Shown here piece after piece: positions 6,617-12,627 of a stretch of DNA of 14,311 nt. The position numbers and the translations under genes were made by a program. Each line of letters starts with the position of its first letter. Position 1 is the first letter of the stretch. The DNA is from Promethearchaeota archaeon (GTDB taxonomy: Archaea; Asgardarchaeota; Lokiarchaeia; Sigyniarchaeales; SOKP01): NCBI GenBank assembly GCA_004524385.1, contig SDNM01000006.1:1-14311 (forward strand), read 5' to 3'. The notes under the pieces are model-generated. The model was given only the letters and a program-made list of their open reading frames with translations. It made no database searches and was not told the origin of the DNA.

Positions 6617-6643
6617 TTTTTTCAATTTTTTTTTTAAGATCTC

Positions 6644-7378
6644 TTAATTAATTTTATTTAATGTTTCTTTAAGAATTTCTGCCATTCGATCTATTTGTAA
6701 CGAGATTATTCTCTTTCCCTCCTCTGAGCTTGCGAATTCACGGGGATCCTTGCCCATAAGTCCAAGTGGTTTTACATCCTTATCTTTTGGAAGATTTTCT
6801 ATTTTGACGAGATCTGGTCTCAAAGCCATCATAAGGGATGTTTCATTTGCCGCAGCATGATCTGTTTGTATTCCAAGCCCATCTGATTCTTTATCTCGCC
6901 AACATGTAAAAAGATCAAGCCCTAATTCATCCTTCCACTTCTTAATACCCGAATAAAAAGCCATGGTAGATGGACCATGACCATGTGCTACAACAATTTT
7001 AAAACCTGCTCTTTTAAGCTGTTTTAAGATTTCTTCAAGGATATCCCTAAAAAGCCTTTTATTTACCCAATAAGCACTACCTAAAAGTTTTTGAGGGTGG
7101 TGCTCGGGATAACTATGAATATCCATCCCATAATATTCCTTTCCATCCACATCTCTTGATTTGTCGGGGCCTATAAAAAGCATTGGAAGAACAATGCCAC
7201 CCACTTTTTTCGCAAGTTCCATAAAAAATCCAGAAGATATCAATCCATCTGCTCCCAATGGCATATGCCGACCATGCCATTCAAGAGTACCTAAAGGTAA
7301 ATAGGCAATCGGAACCTTTGATAACCGTTCTTTAAATTCGTCTGGGGTTAATTCTATATATAATACTTTCTCTGACAT
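6644..7378 (-). CDS. Creatininase-family metal-dependent amidohydrolase
   Basis: The 244-residue protein matches the creatininase family in length and motifs. LPLGTLEWHGRHMPLGAD gives metal ligands Glu33, His35 and Asp44, the same spacing as in creatininase. VVAHGHG (His132, His134) is the counterpart of the usual GHGGN, but the following residues are Pro-Ser instead of Gly-Asn. DHAAANETSLMMALRPDLV supplies the conserved E-T-S region. Family members hydrolyse cyclic or formamide C-N bonds, for example creatinine, 2-amino-5-formylamino-6-ribosylamino-pyrimidinone (ArfB) or mycofactocin precursor (MftE). Which one applies here cannot be told. It follows the M28 peptidase gene by 15 bases on the same strand, so the two probably share an mRNA and may act in one degradation pathway. 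Confidence 0.9.
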   Translation of the reverse strand: MSEKVLYIELTPDEFKERLSKVPIAYLPLGTLEWHGRHMPLGADGLISSGFFMELAKKVGGIVLPMLFIGPDKSRDVDGKEYYGMDIHSYPEHHPQKLLGSAYWVNKRLFRDILEEILKQLKRAGFKIVVAHGHGPSTMAFYSGIKKWKDELGLDLFTCWRDKESDGLGIQTDHAAANETSLMMALRPDLVKIENLPKDKDVKPLGLMGKDPREFASSEEGKRIISLQIDRMAEILKETLNKIN

Positions 7379-7393
7379 AATTTATCTATCTTA

Positions 7394-8584
7394 TCACAGT
7401 CTGGCGTCAAGATCTTCTAAATATTGAATAATTGCTTTTAACGTGTTTTCGAGAAGCTTCTCATCAATGATTTCAGGGGTGTCTGCCATTTCATGCCATG
7501 TACTCGGATGATCTTGCGGTGTCAAGCCGAAAATAGAAATCGCCTCGAGCTTCTTTTTTGAAAAGTTTGCAGCATCACTTCCACCAAATTTTAAAACTTT
7601 AATCGGCATTTCTACATTCGCCCGTTTTGTTGATTCTTGAAATTCTTTTGCTAATTCCATAGAATGCCTTGCCGTGAAATAAGGTTCTGCTGAAATAATA
7701 GAAAGCGTTCCCTCACCAATCATATCTAAATTAATCGTCTTTGAATCCTTTAATTCGTCCTGATGTCTCTTAACGAATCGCTTCGAGCCTCTCATGCATT
7801 CCTCACACGCGAATGAAATACACCAAAGTTCAATATTTTGGAGCTTTCGAGTTGAAAAATGCTCAGCAAGGGCTAAAACAACCGCAACAGCAGATAAATT
7901 ATCGTTTGCGCCAAGAATCACGTTTTTAGAATGAATCTTGAGAGCTAAATAGGCCATCATAATAAGCGCCAGAATAGGAACGATTAGCAAGATTAACGTT
8001 ATCATTAACGATGTGATGCCTAAGATATCAAGAATGAATTTTATAAGCGATATTATCGCCGCTAAGAAGATTAAGCCAGCCGTTGAAAATGCAATGTAGC
8101 GAAAATTTGATTTAAACTTCTCGAAAAGCGGAAATTCCCAAGCGCTGTCGTGGTGCCCACTAACAATAACTATTTGCTTCGGCTCTTTTACAGGCTTTAA
8201 CTTGCCAATTACGTTTGAACCCGTCCTTTTTGGAAAGAAAAAGTCGACATATTCCTTCAAAAACATTTGCTCCAAGCCATATATGGATAACGCATAAAGA
8301 TACAATAGAAAACTAATTATAGGAAACCAGATAAATAGTATTGTGCCAATCAGCGCGACGACAAATGCAACACGGGTAAAATCTAAAAACGCTCTTGGAT
8401 GACATTCGAAGTCCTCCATGATCACCTCGTCGGTCTGGCTCTCCAGGATGCCTTTAATCTTCAAACCGGCCTTTAACTCTGACTCGGTCGTGCCAAATCG
8501 AGGACCAATCTCGTCACATACTTCCTTAATAAAATTTAACATCGAAAATTTTCCTTGGGTGGTTGCCATAATTTCATCATTCAA
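7394..8584 (-). CDS. Membrane-anchored M28-family zinc metallopeptidase
   Basis: The 396-residue protein has the complete M28 aminopeptidase zinc set. This comprises GHHDS (His144, Asp146), GANDNLS (bridging Asp228), ACEE (Glu261 base and Glu262 ligand), LDMIG (Asp287) and TWHEMADTP (His364). Hydrophobic helices at about 71-105 and, unusually, at about 163-215 lie within the catalytic domain between the first and second zinc motifs, so a membrane hairpin is inserted in the peptidase fold. It probably removes N-terminal residues from peptides near the cytoplasmic membrane; the active-site side is not determined. The start ATG at 8584 is chosen over Met6 because it is the first Met of the frame. 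It is the first gene of an apparent two-gene operon with the creatininase-family gene. Confidence 0.92.
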   Translation of the reverse strand: MNDEIMATTQGKFSMLNFIKEVCDEIGPRFGTTESELKAGLKIKGILESQTDEVIMEDFECHPRAFLDFTRVAFVVALIGTILFIWFPIISFLLYLYALSIYGLEQMFLKEYVDFFFPKRTGSNVIGKLKPVKEPKQIVIVSGHHDSAWEFPLFEKFKSNFRYIAFSTAGLIFLAAIISLIKFILDILGITSLMITLILLIVPILALIMMAYLALKIHSKNVILGANDNLSAVAVVLALAEHFSTRKLQNIELWCISFACEECMRGSKRFVKRHQDELKDSKTINLDMIGEGTLSIISAEPYFTARHSMELAKEFQESTKRANVEMPIKVLKFGGSDAANFSKKKLEAISIFGLTPQDHPSTWHEMADTPEIIDEKLLENTLKAIIQYLEDLDARL

Positions 8585-8775
8585 ATTTTTATTTACCTGT
8601 TACTTTATTTTCAATCTGAGAATATTTAAAAATTCTCAATTAGATTTTATGATTCCTATTTATATTAAAAAAGAAAGAATTTATATGGAGAATACTATCT
8701 TATTTATTGAAGATAAGGACTTTAAAACAATTATACAATCTTAATCTTCTAAAATTATGTTCAATGTGAAAAAAA

Positions 8776-9078
8776 ATGTTGACTCGTGAAGAGATTATTA
8801 AAAAACTACGAGAAGAACTTCCTTTTTTAAAAAAACAATTTGGAATTAAAAAAATTGGTGTGTTTGGCTCCTTTATTAAAGGAACTCAAAAAGAAGATAG
8901 TGATATTGATATAATTGTTGAATTTGAAAAATCAATTGGATTAGCTTTTATGGATTTAGCTGATTATTTAGAAAATCTCTTCAATAAGAAAGTTGATATT
9001 TTAACTCCAGAGGGAGTTAGAAGTATAAGAGTTAATAAAATCGCCCAAGAAATCAATAAGAGTGTCATTTATGCCTAA
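8776..9078 (+). CDS. MNT-family nucleotidyltransferase antitoxin (short type)
   Basis: The 100-residue protein is a minimal nucleotidyltransferase. GSFIKGTQKEDSDID (31-45) is the GSx10DxD motif with Asp43 and Asp45, and a third acidic position, Asp74 in KVDILT, follows. This short type pairs with DUF86-like HEPN proteins. The stop overlaps the start of the HEPN reading frame by 8 bases (ATG at 9071), so the two were a translationally coupled module. The antitoxin looks intact while the partner frame is interrupted by a stop. The ATG at 8776 follows a run of A and lacks a clear Shine-Dalgarno sequence. Confidence 0.9.
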   Translation: MLTREEIIKKLREELPFLKKQFGIKKIGVFGSFIKGTQKEDSDIDIIVEFEKSIGLAFMDLADYLENLFNKKVDILTPEGVRSIRVNKIAQEINKSVIYA

Positions 9079-9409
9079 AAGAGGTGTAGTAGAACTTCTT
9101 AGCGATATAAAGGAAGCAATTTCGAGAATCAATAAATATGTTAGAAATTTAAATTGTGAATAATTCTTAAAAGATTTAAAAACTCAGGATGCAGTTGTAC
9201 GTAATTTTGAAATACTTGGAGAGGCCGTAAAATCTTTACCAGATGATTTAAAAAATAAAACTGAGGCAATTCCTTGGAATAAAATAGCTGGTATTCGAGA
9301 TCGTCTTATACATCAATATTTTGGAGTTAATTATGAAATAATATGGACTATTATTGATAAAGAATTAACTGATTTTCAAATACAAATTGATAATTTATTA
9401 TCAAAATAA
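9071..9409 (+). pseudogene. HEPN (HepT/DUF86-like) toxin interrupted by one in-frame TAA
   Basis: The frame from ATG 9071 gives 30 residues (MPKRGVVELLSDIKEAISRI and ten more), then TAA at 9161-9163, then 81 more residues to the natural TAA at 9407-9409. No frameshift is needed. The part after the stop is a normal HEPN protein: FLKDLKTQDAVVRNFEILGE is the typical second helix, and IRDRLIHQYFG carries Arg76, His81 and Tyr83 of RX4HXY. Relatives usually have Glu or Asp before FL, so a GAA-to-TAA change is the simplest origin. No ATG, GTG or TTG lies in frame just after the stop to restart translation of the active part. Either the toxin is a fresh pseudogene, the base is a sequencing error, or the stop is read through. 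Confidence 0.85.
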
Positions 9410-9466
9410 ATTCAAAATCAGGAAGCTGTATATTTACAAGAAACGAGCCTAAAAATTTGATATTAA

Positions 9467-9757
9467 TTTTTCTTAAATTTTATAAGCAAATTCCTTGAAT
9501 ATATTTTTGAGTCAGAGATAGTATTACATTTTAAGAAAATTCATAATGATTCCATAGATCGCATGCTGCTTTATCTTGCGATTATAACTTGTGACATCTT
9601 CGTAACATTTGATGATACATTGGTAAACAAAATAAAAGAAAACGATAATATAGAAAAATTTGTTAAAGAAATAAACCCTCAATTTAGGATTATGTTAAAT
9701 GATTTAACACAAGAAAGAGTTTATCTTTTTGCAAAAGTATCTAAAACCTTAGAATAA
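9467..9757 (+). pseudogene. PIN-like C-terminal fragment
   Basis: The frame is open from 9467 to a TAA at 9755-9757, but it has no ATG until 9563 and no good start before that. SIDRMLLYLAIITCDIFVTFDDTLVNKI looks like the C-terminal half of a PIN nuclease: an Asp before a helix, then a 'cDxxVTxDdxl' strand and turn with acidic residues. A PIN domain would be about 130 residues and the N-terminal acidic strand is missing, so this is probably a decayed VapC-like gene. It sits between two MNT/HEPN loci and about 1 kb from an orphan VapB-like antitoxin on the opposite strand. Alternatively it is an unrelated small protein starting at 9563. Confidence 0.4.
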
Positions 9758-9818
9758 CATGCGAGCATTGCCTCGGGGGAGCGGTTGGCTTTATCATATC
9801 TTAGTTATTTTTTTCTTT

Positions 9819-10226
9819 CTATTGGTAATATTTCATTAAATTTAATCGTTCTTGTAGAGAGCTAAATTGATTTGAAAGAATTCTGTTTTTACAGTCGTCC
9901 CATTTTTTTCTGAAATAATAAAAATACTCGGAGATTTCTAAAGGATCGCCAAAAATAACTTTATAATTTTTTATAATTGAGATTTGGATAAAGATGGGAA
10001 GAAGTTCAAATACTCTTATATCATATTTTAGAGGAGCTACGCTAAATAAGTCATATTGTATTAATTTATTTTTTTGCTTGTCTTGTAAATGGGTAAGAAC
10101 GGAGATATCAATGTCAGAAGTTGGGCGCATGCTATTTTCTATATAAGAACCATAGAGCACTATTTCATAGGTCTCCTCTAATTTTTCTAATGTTTTCTTA
10201 ATATCTTCAAGTGTCGGTAAGTTCAT
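9819..10226 (-). CDS. MNT-family nucleotidyltransferase antitoxin
   Basis: The 135-residue protein has the minimal nucleotidyltransferase motif GSYIENSMRPTSDID (26-40), that is GSx10DxD with Asp38 and Asp40. A third acidic residue follows at Asp69 in the KYDIRVF strand. The C-terminal part, LPIFIQISIIKNYKVIFGD, is the same strand-helix tail as in the MNT gene at the left edge of the window, so these two are of the longer MntA type. It lies downstream of its HEPN partner and overlaps it by 20 bases, so the order is toxin first. Expected action is AMP transfer to the tyrosine of the partner's RX4HXY motif. Confidence 0.9.
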   Translation of the reverse strand: MNLPTLEDIKKTLEKLEETYEIVLYGSYIENSMRPTSDIDISVLTHLQDKQKNKLIQYDLFSVAPLKYDIRVFELLPIFIQISIIKNYKVIFGDPLEISEYFYYFRKKWDDCKNRILSNQFSSLQERLNLMKYYQ

Positions 10227-10626
10227 TAAGAATCTCCTCGATTATCTTCAACCATTCTAAAAAGAGCTTTTTTAATTTGTTTTCAGATTCAAAAATAGTT
10301 TCTTCTTCAATGGAATTATATCGATGAACAAGGATATTTCTCATTCCATTTGCTTTTTTCAAATCTTCTCCTAATTCTGGATCAATTTTTCGGCGATTTA
10401 TTAATTCTGAAATATTTTTTTCATCATCGTTAACGGGAATACCGAGATCCTTTACGACCATCGCAATTAAATCAATTAATGATTCTATGGAAGTTTGTAT
10501 GGTGTAGAAAATTCCTCTTTTTTCTAACTCATTTTTAGGAATAGTTGAAAATAATTGAATGGAACTAGTTATATAATTAATTTTATCATTATATCTCTTC
10601 TCCCTCAAATCATCCATTAATTTCAC
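10207..10626 (-). CDS. HEPN-domain (HepT-like) ribonuclease toxin
   Basis: The 139-residue helical protein contains GMRNILVHRY: Arg96, His101 and Tyr103, the complete RX4HXY motif. Helix one has a YxxxIxxxIxxF pattern, and the second segment (FYTIQTSIESLIDLIAMVVK) is the typical HEPN core helix. It is uninterrupted and precedes its MNT antitoxin with a 20-base overlap, which implies translational coupling. The start could be Met1 (10626) or Met4 (10617); the first is annotated because nothing argues against it. Of the three HEPN genes here, this one and the one at 279-737 look active. No sequence homology at DNA level was seen between modules, so they are independent acquisitions or old divergences. 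Confidence 0.88.
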   Translation of the reverse strand: MKLMDDLREKRYNDKINYITSSIQLFSTIPKNELEKRGIFYTIQTSIESLIDLIAMVVKDLGIPVNDDEKNISELINRRKIDPELGEDLKKANGMRNILVHRYNSIEEETIFESENKLKKLFLEWLKIIEEILNELTDT

Positions 10627-10811
10627 TGAAGTGCTCTGATTTTAGCATTATAATTTATATGATCTTTCATGCTTATTAATTTTAAGAATCTTCAAATAAT
10701 TTGTTGTATACAGATAAATGAATTACCATAAGATGGTTTTTTTCTAATGCCTAACAATATTCTCTTAATTTATAAAATCTTGCACAATATTTCTTTATTT
10801 CTTAATTAACT

Positions 10812-11054
10812 TCATTTCTTAAGATTTTCCAAGTAAAATTTATGCCTTTCCCACATCTTTTGTTTAATCTCATCTCCTAACTTATCTGAATCTTCCATAG
10901 TAAAAGAGCTTTTAGATGCGATTTTATCAGCTACCTCCAGTTTTTCAAGAAATTTTTCAATTGCACTTTTCGCAACTTTTTCCCAAATTATTTCGGGATA
11001 TTTTTTCATCCGCTCTCTTAACTCTTCTGAAATAGCAAATTTAATGTCTGTCAT
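10812..11054 (-). CDS. VapB-like antitoxin, without adjacent toxin
   Basis: The 80-residue protein begins MTDIKFAISEELRERMKKYP, a strand followed by helix as in ribbon-helix-helix proteins. It continues with IIWEKVAKSAIEKFLEKLE, and ends in a helix containing KSSFTMEDSDKLGDEIKQKM. The 'T-x-E/M-D-x-x-x-L-G-x-x-I/V' tail is typical of archaeal VapB antitoxins, which bind the VapC PIN nuclease through this helix and repress their own promoter through the N-terminal domain. A VapC gene should follow within a few bases on the minus strand. The 185 bases downstream (10627-10811) hold stops in all frames I followed and no PIN signature, so it is an orphan. A PIN-like fragment on the other strand (9467-9757) is the only candidate remnant. 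Confidence 0.75.
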   Translation of the reverse strand: MTDIKFAISEELRERMKKYPEIIWEKVAKSAIEKFLEKLEVADKIASKSSFTMEDSDKLGDEIKQKMWERHKFYLENLKK

Positions 11055-11263
11055 ATTTTTTCTCTACGATTAATAGATTTTTAATCTTATATTTTTTTTT
11101 ATCCCTAAAAATTCATTATATTTTCATTTTATTATTGATAAATACTAACCTCCCTCAGCCTCTAGCCATTCTTCCATTCTTCTGCTTTTATGGTTCCAAT
11201 ATTCCCTTATGATTTATCAAATTCTATTTATATAGGTTAGTATAAAATATAGCTTTTCCTTCT

Positions 11264-11341
11264 ATTAAAAGTAATCATGATAAAAAAGCCAATATATCTC
11301 GAGTTAGATCTCCAATAAGAACTTTAGCTTTTTTTAAAAAA
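11264..11341 (-). repeat. Dispersed copy of the 5661-5738 segment
   Basis: This is a gap-free match to 5661-5738, both read on the same strand and separated by 5603 bases. It includes the stop and immediate 3' flank, so it was copied as DNA together with its terminator region. Confidence 0.85.
11275..11341 (-). pseudogene. 3'-end fragment of a paralogue of the 5672-6118 gene
   Basis: The minus strand encodes KKAKVLIGDLTRDILAFLS followed by TGA. The intact gene ends KKAEVLIGDLTREILAFLP then TGA. DNA identity is about 90% and extends 11 bases past the stop (11264-11274, attaaaagtaa). Homology ends abruptly at about 11341, so only some 20 codons survive. It lies about 50 bases upstream of the conserved promoter of GTPase copy 3. 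Confidence 0.85.
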
Positions 11342-11391
11342 TAAACAAATCTAAAACTTATTTAAATTATTCATAATTTTTATACTTATAA

Positions 11392-11446
11392 TTCTAATGT
11401 TGTATAAGTGGAAATTTTAATAATCAAATTATATTGTTGAAATGTA
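11392..11446 (+). promoter_or_regulatory. Conserved GTPase promoter/leader, copy 3
   Basis: GTATAAGTGGAAATTTTAA at 11402-11420 is followed by an ATTATATTGT block ending at 11437, then 9 bases to the ATG, the same spacing as in the other two copies. The homology reaches upstream to TCTAAT at 11393-11398. Unlike copies 1 and 2, it is conserved although the surrounding DNA is unrelated. Confidence 0.7.
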
Positions 11447-12001
11447 ATGATTACTCCTAGTCTAGTCTTTAAAATTATTATTGCTGGGGATGGTGGTGTA
11501 GGGAAAACTACTATTCTACACCGCTATATTGAGGGGGAATTCTTATATGAAGCGAAAATGACGATCGGTACTGATATTCTTAATAAAACACTAACCTTAA
11601 AAGAGGGTCCAACTTGCGCATTACAATTATGGGACTTTGGCGGACAAGAAAGGTTCAGATTCCTGCTCGATGATTTTGTAAAAGGTGCCGCAGGTGCATT
11701 TTTAATGTTTGATTTAACAGTCTTCAAAAGTTTTATGAATTTACCTGAATGGATAAATCTTATCCGTAAAGATGATCCCACCCTCCCTATTCTTCTTCTG
11801 GGATCTAAATATGATTTAATAGAGTCTATCATGGTTGATGATGAATACGTTCGTCAGTTTGTCGAAAACAATAATATAAGCGGATACTGTAAAGTCTCCT
11901 CGAAAACGGGATATAACGTCAATCAAGTATTTGAATCGTTAGTAAGCACTATCATAGATTATAGAAAAATAACCACAGCGAATCAATCAATGGAAGTCTA
12001 A
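11447..12001 (+). CDS. Ras/Rab-like small GTPase, paralogue 3 (dispersed copy)
   Basis: This third 184-residue G domain is gap-free against the two tandem copies and about 77% identical to copy 2 by hand count. The motifs are AGDGGVGKT, TIGTD, WDFGGQERF with the catalytic Gln, SKYD in place of NKxD, and SSK. The C-terminus again ends QSMEV with no lipidatable cysteine. Switch-adjacent residues (EGEFLYEA) and the helix after G4 (MVDDEYVRQ) differ most. It lies nearly 9 kb from the tandem pair, yet its 55 upstream bases align with theirs without gaps. Promoter and gene therefore moved as a unit. Just upstream is a trapped 3' fragment of another gene. Cellular role unknown; the retained motifs argue it is active. 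Confidence 0.95.
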   Translation: MITPSLVFKIIIAGDGGVGKTTILHRYIEGEFLYEAKMTIGTDILNKTLTLKEGPTCALQLWDFGGQERFRFLLDDFVKGAAGAFLMFDLTVFKSFMNLPEWINLIRKDDPTLPILLLGSKYDLIESIMVDDEYVRQFVENNNISGYCKVSSKTGYNVNQVFESLVSTIIDYRKITTANQSMEV

Positions 12002-12132
12002 ATTAACTACTGTAAGATAAACTATTACTTTTACTTCTTTTAATATAATCAAAAAAAGGTCGGTAAGAGTAAGAGCTCTACAGCCTCATATGAGGATTAA
12101 GATAAAAAATTTGTTAGTTGGGCGTCGTCTTC

Positions 12133-12474
12133 TTAAGAATTGAGCTGATCTAATATTTCTCTACTTAATTTCTTTATAACTGGAACATGGCCTTCTAAGT
12201 ATATCGAATCATTCATTATAATGACAGGAGGAGTAAGCAAGCCGTATTTCTCTTTAATTCCTTGAGCTGCAATATCTTCAAATATAACTTCAATTCTGTC
12301 CTTTATTCCAGGGACTTCTTCAATCATCCTTTCAATAATACTTCTTGTTCTACAGCATTTTGCGCAGTAAGTCTCATCTACGTTGAGTAAAACCTGAAGT
12401 TTGAATTGCTTTATTTCCTTTTACCTCGATAACTTTTGAATCGTTTGAAAGAGATTATCAATTAAAAATTCCAT
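12133..12474 (-). pseudogene. Thioredoxin-fold protein with one in-frame TAA near the start
   Basis: Read from ATG 12474, the frame gives MEFLIDNLFQTIQKLSR, then TAA (12421-12423), then 95 residues to the stop at 12133. After the stop comes a complete thioredoxin-like domain. It has a strand KQFKLQVLLNV, a redox motif YCAKCC (Cys37, Cys40, Cys41), helix RSIIERMIEEV, strand RIEVIFEDI, the cis-proline region LLTPPVIIM, and GHVPVIKKL near the end. No ATG, GTG or TTG lies between the TAA and the cysteines; the first ATG after it (12327) would drop the redox centre. An AT-rich tttaaagctttaaat about 30 bases upstream of ATG 12474 supports that start. The gene is either disrupted by a point mutation, misread by one base, read through, or started at a rare codon such as ATA after aaaagga. 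Likely role: thiol-disulfide exchange. Confidence 0.75.
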
Positions 12475-12509
12475 CTTATCTTACGTAATCATAATTAATT
12501 TAAAGCTTT

Positions 12510-12556
12510 AAATTTACCATTAAAAAACAAGAGGTTGTATCTATCATGGTAAATTT
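12510..12556. repeat. Perfect 11-base inverted repeat with 25-base spacer
   Basis: AAATTTACCAT at 12510-12520 is the exact reverse complement of ATGGTAAATTT at 12546-12556. It lies between the 3' end of the histidine kinase gene and the start of the thioredoxin-like gene, 36-82 bases upstream of the latter's ATG. It may be a dimer operator, a hairpin near a transcript end, or chance in AT-rich DNA. Confidence 0.55.
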
Positions 12557-12599
12557 GCGTATTAATAGAAGTAGATTGATTAAGGCATTTAAAATACCC

Positions 12600-12616
12600 A
12601 GAGAGTAGAATTCTCT
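12600..12616. terminator. Possible short hairpin after the histidine kinase gene
   Basis: AGAGA and TCTCT flank a 7-base loop, 12 bases beyond the kinase stop on the minus strand. The stem is short and no strong T-tract follows directly, so this is a weak terminator candidate. Confidence 0.25.
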
Positions 12617-12627
12617 AATTAGATAAT

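Larger units (their letters stand above)
11055..11446. other. Gene-poor stretch with debris and the GTPase promoter
   Basis: This 392-base stretch has no intact gene. It contains a short minus-strand reading frame end (11145-11210, uncertain), a clear 3' fragment of a gene related to 5672-6118 (11264-11341), and the conserved GTPase promoter (11392-11446). The remainder is AT-rich, with poly-T tracts just upstream of the VapB-like start. Confidence 0.7.

Noticed and set aside
8649..8744. Plus-strand 31-codon reading frame (MIPIYIKKERIYMENTILFI...) before the MNT gene
   Set aside because: Too short, no family signal, no ribosome binding site and typical of chance frames in AT-rich DNA.
9161..9163. 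Idea that TAA encodes an amino acid in this organism
   Set aside because: TAA terminates several intact genes in the window, including both complete MNT/HEPN-associated frames, and known recoding in archaea uses TAG (pyrrolysine) or TGA (selenocysteine).
8776..11054. Considered the toxin-antitoxin stretch as a mobile element
   Set aside because: No transposase, integrase, terminal repeats or target-site duplications were seen.
12084..12095. Perfect palindrome CCTCATATGAGG downstream of GTPase copy 3
   Set aside because: A single 12-base palindrome with no loop and no second copy seen; not enough for a terminator or operator call.
12546..12608. Plus-strand 20-codon frame MVNLRINRSRLIKAFKIPRE
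   Set aside because: Short, overlaps the inverted repeat, and has no recognisable domain; it may be a gene remnant but there is no support.
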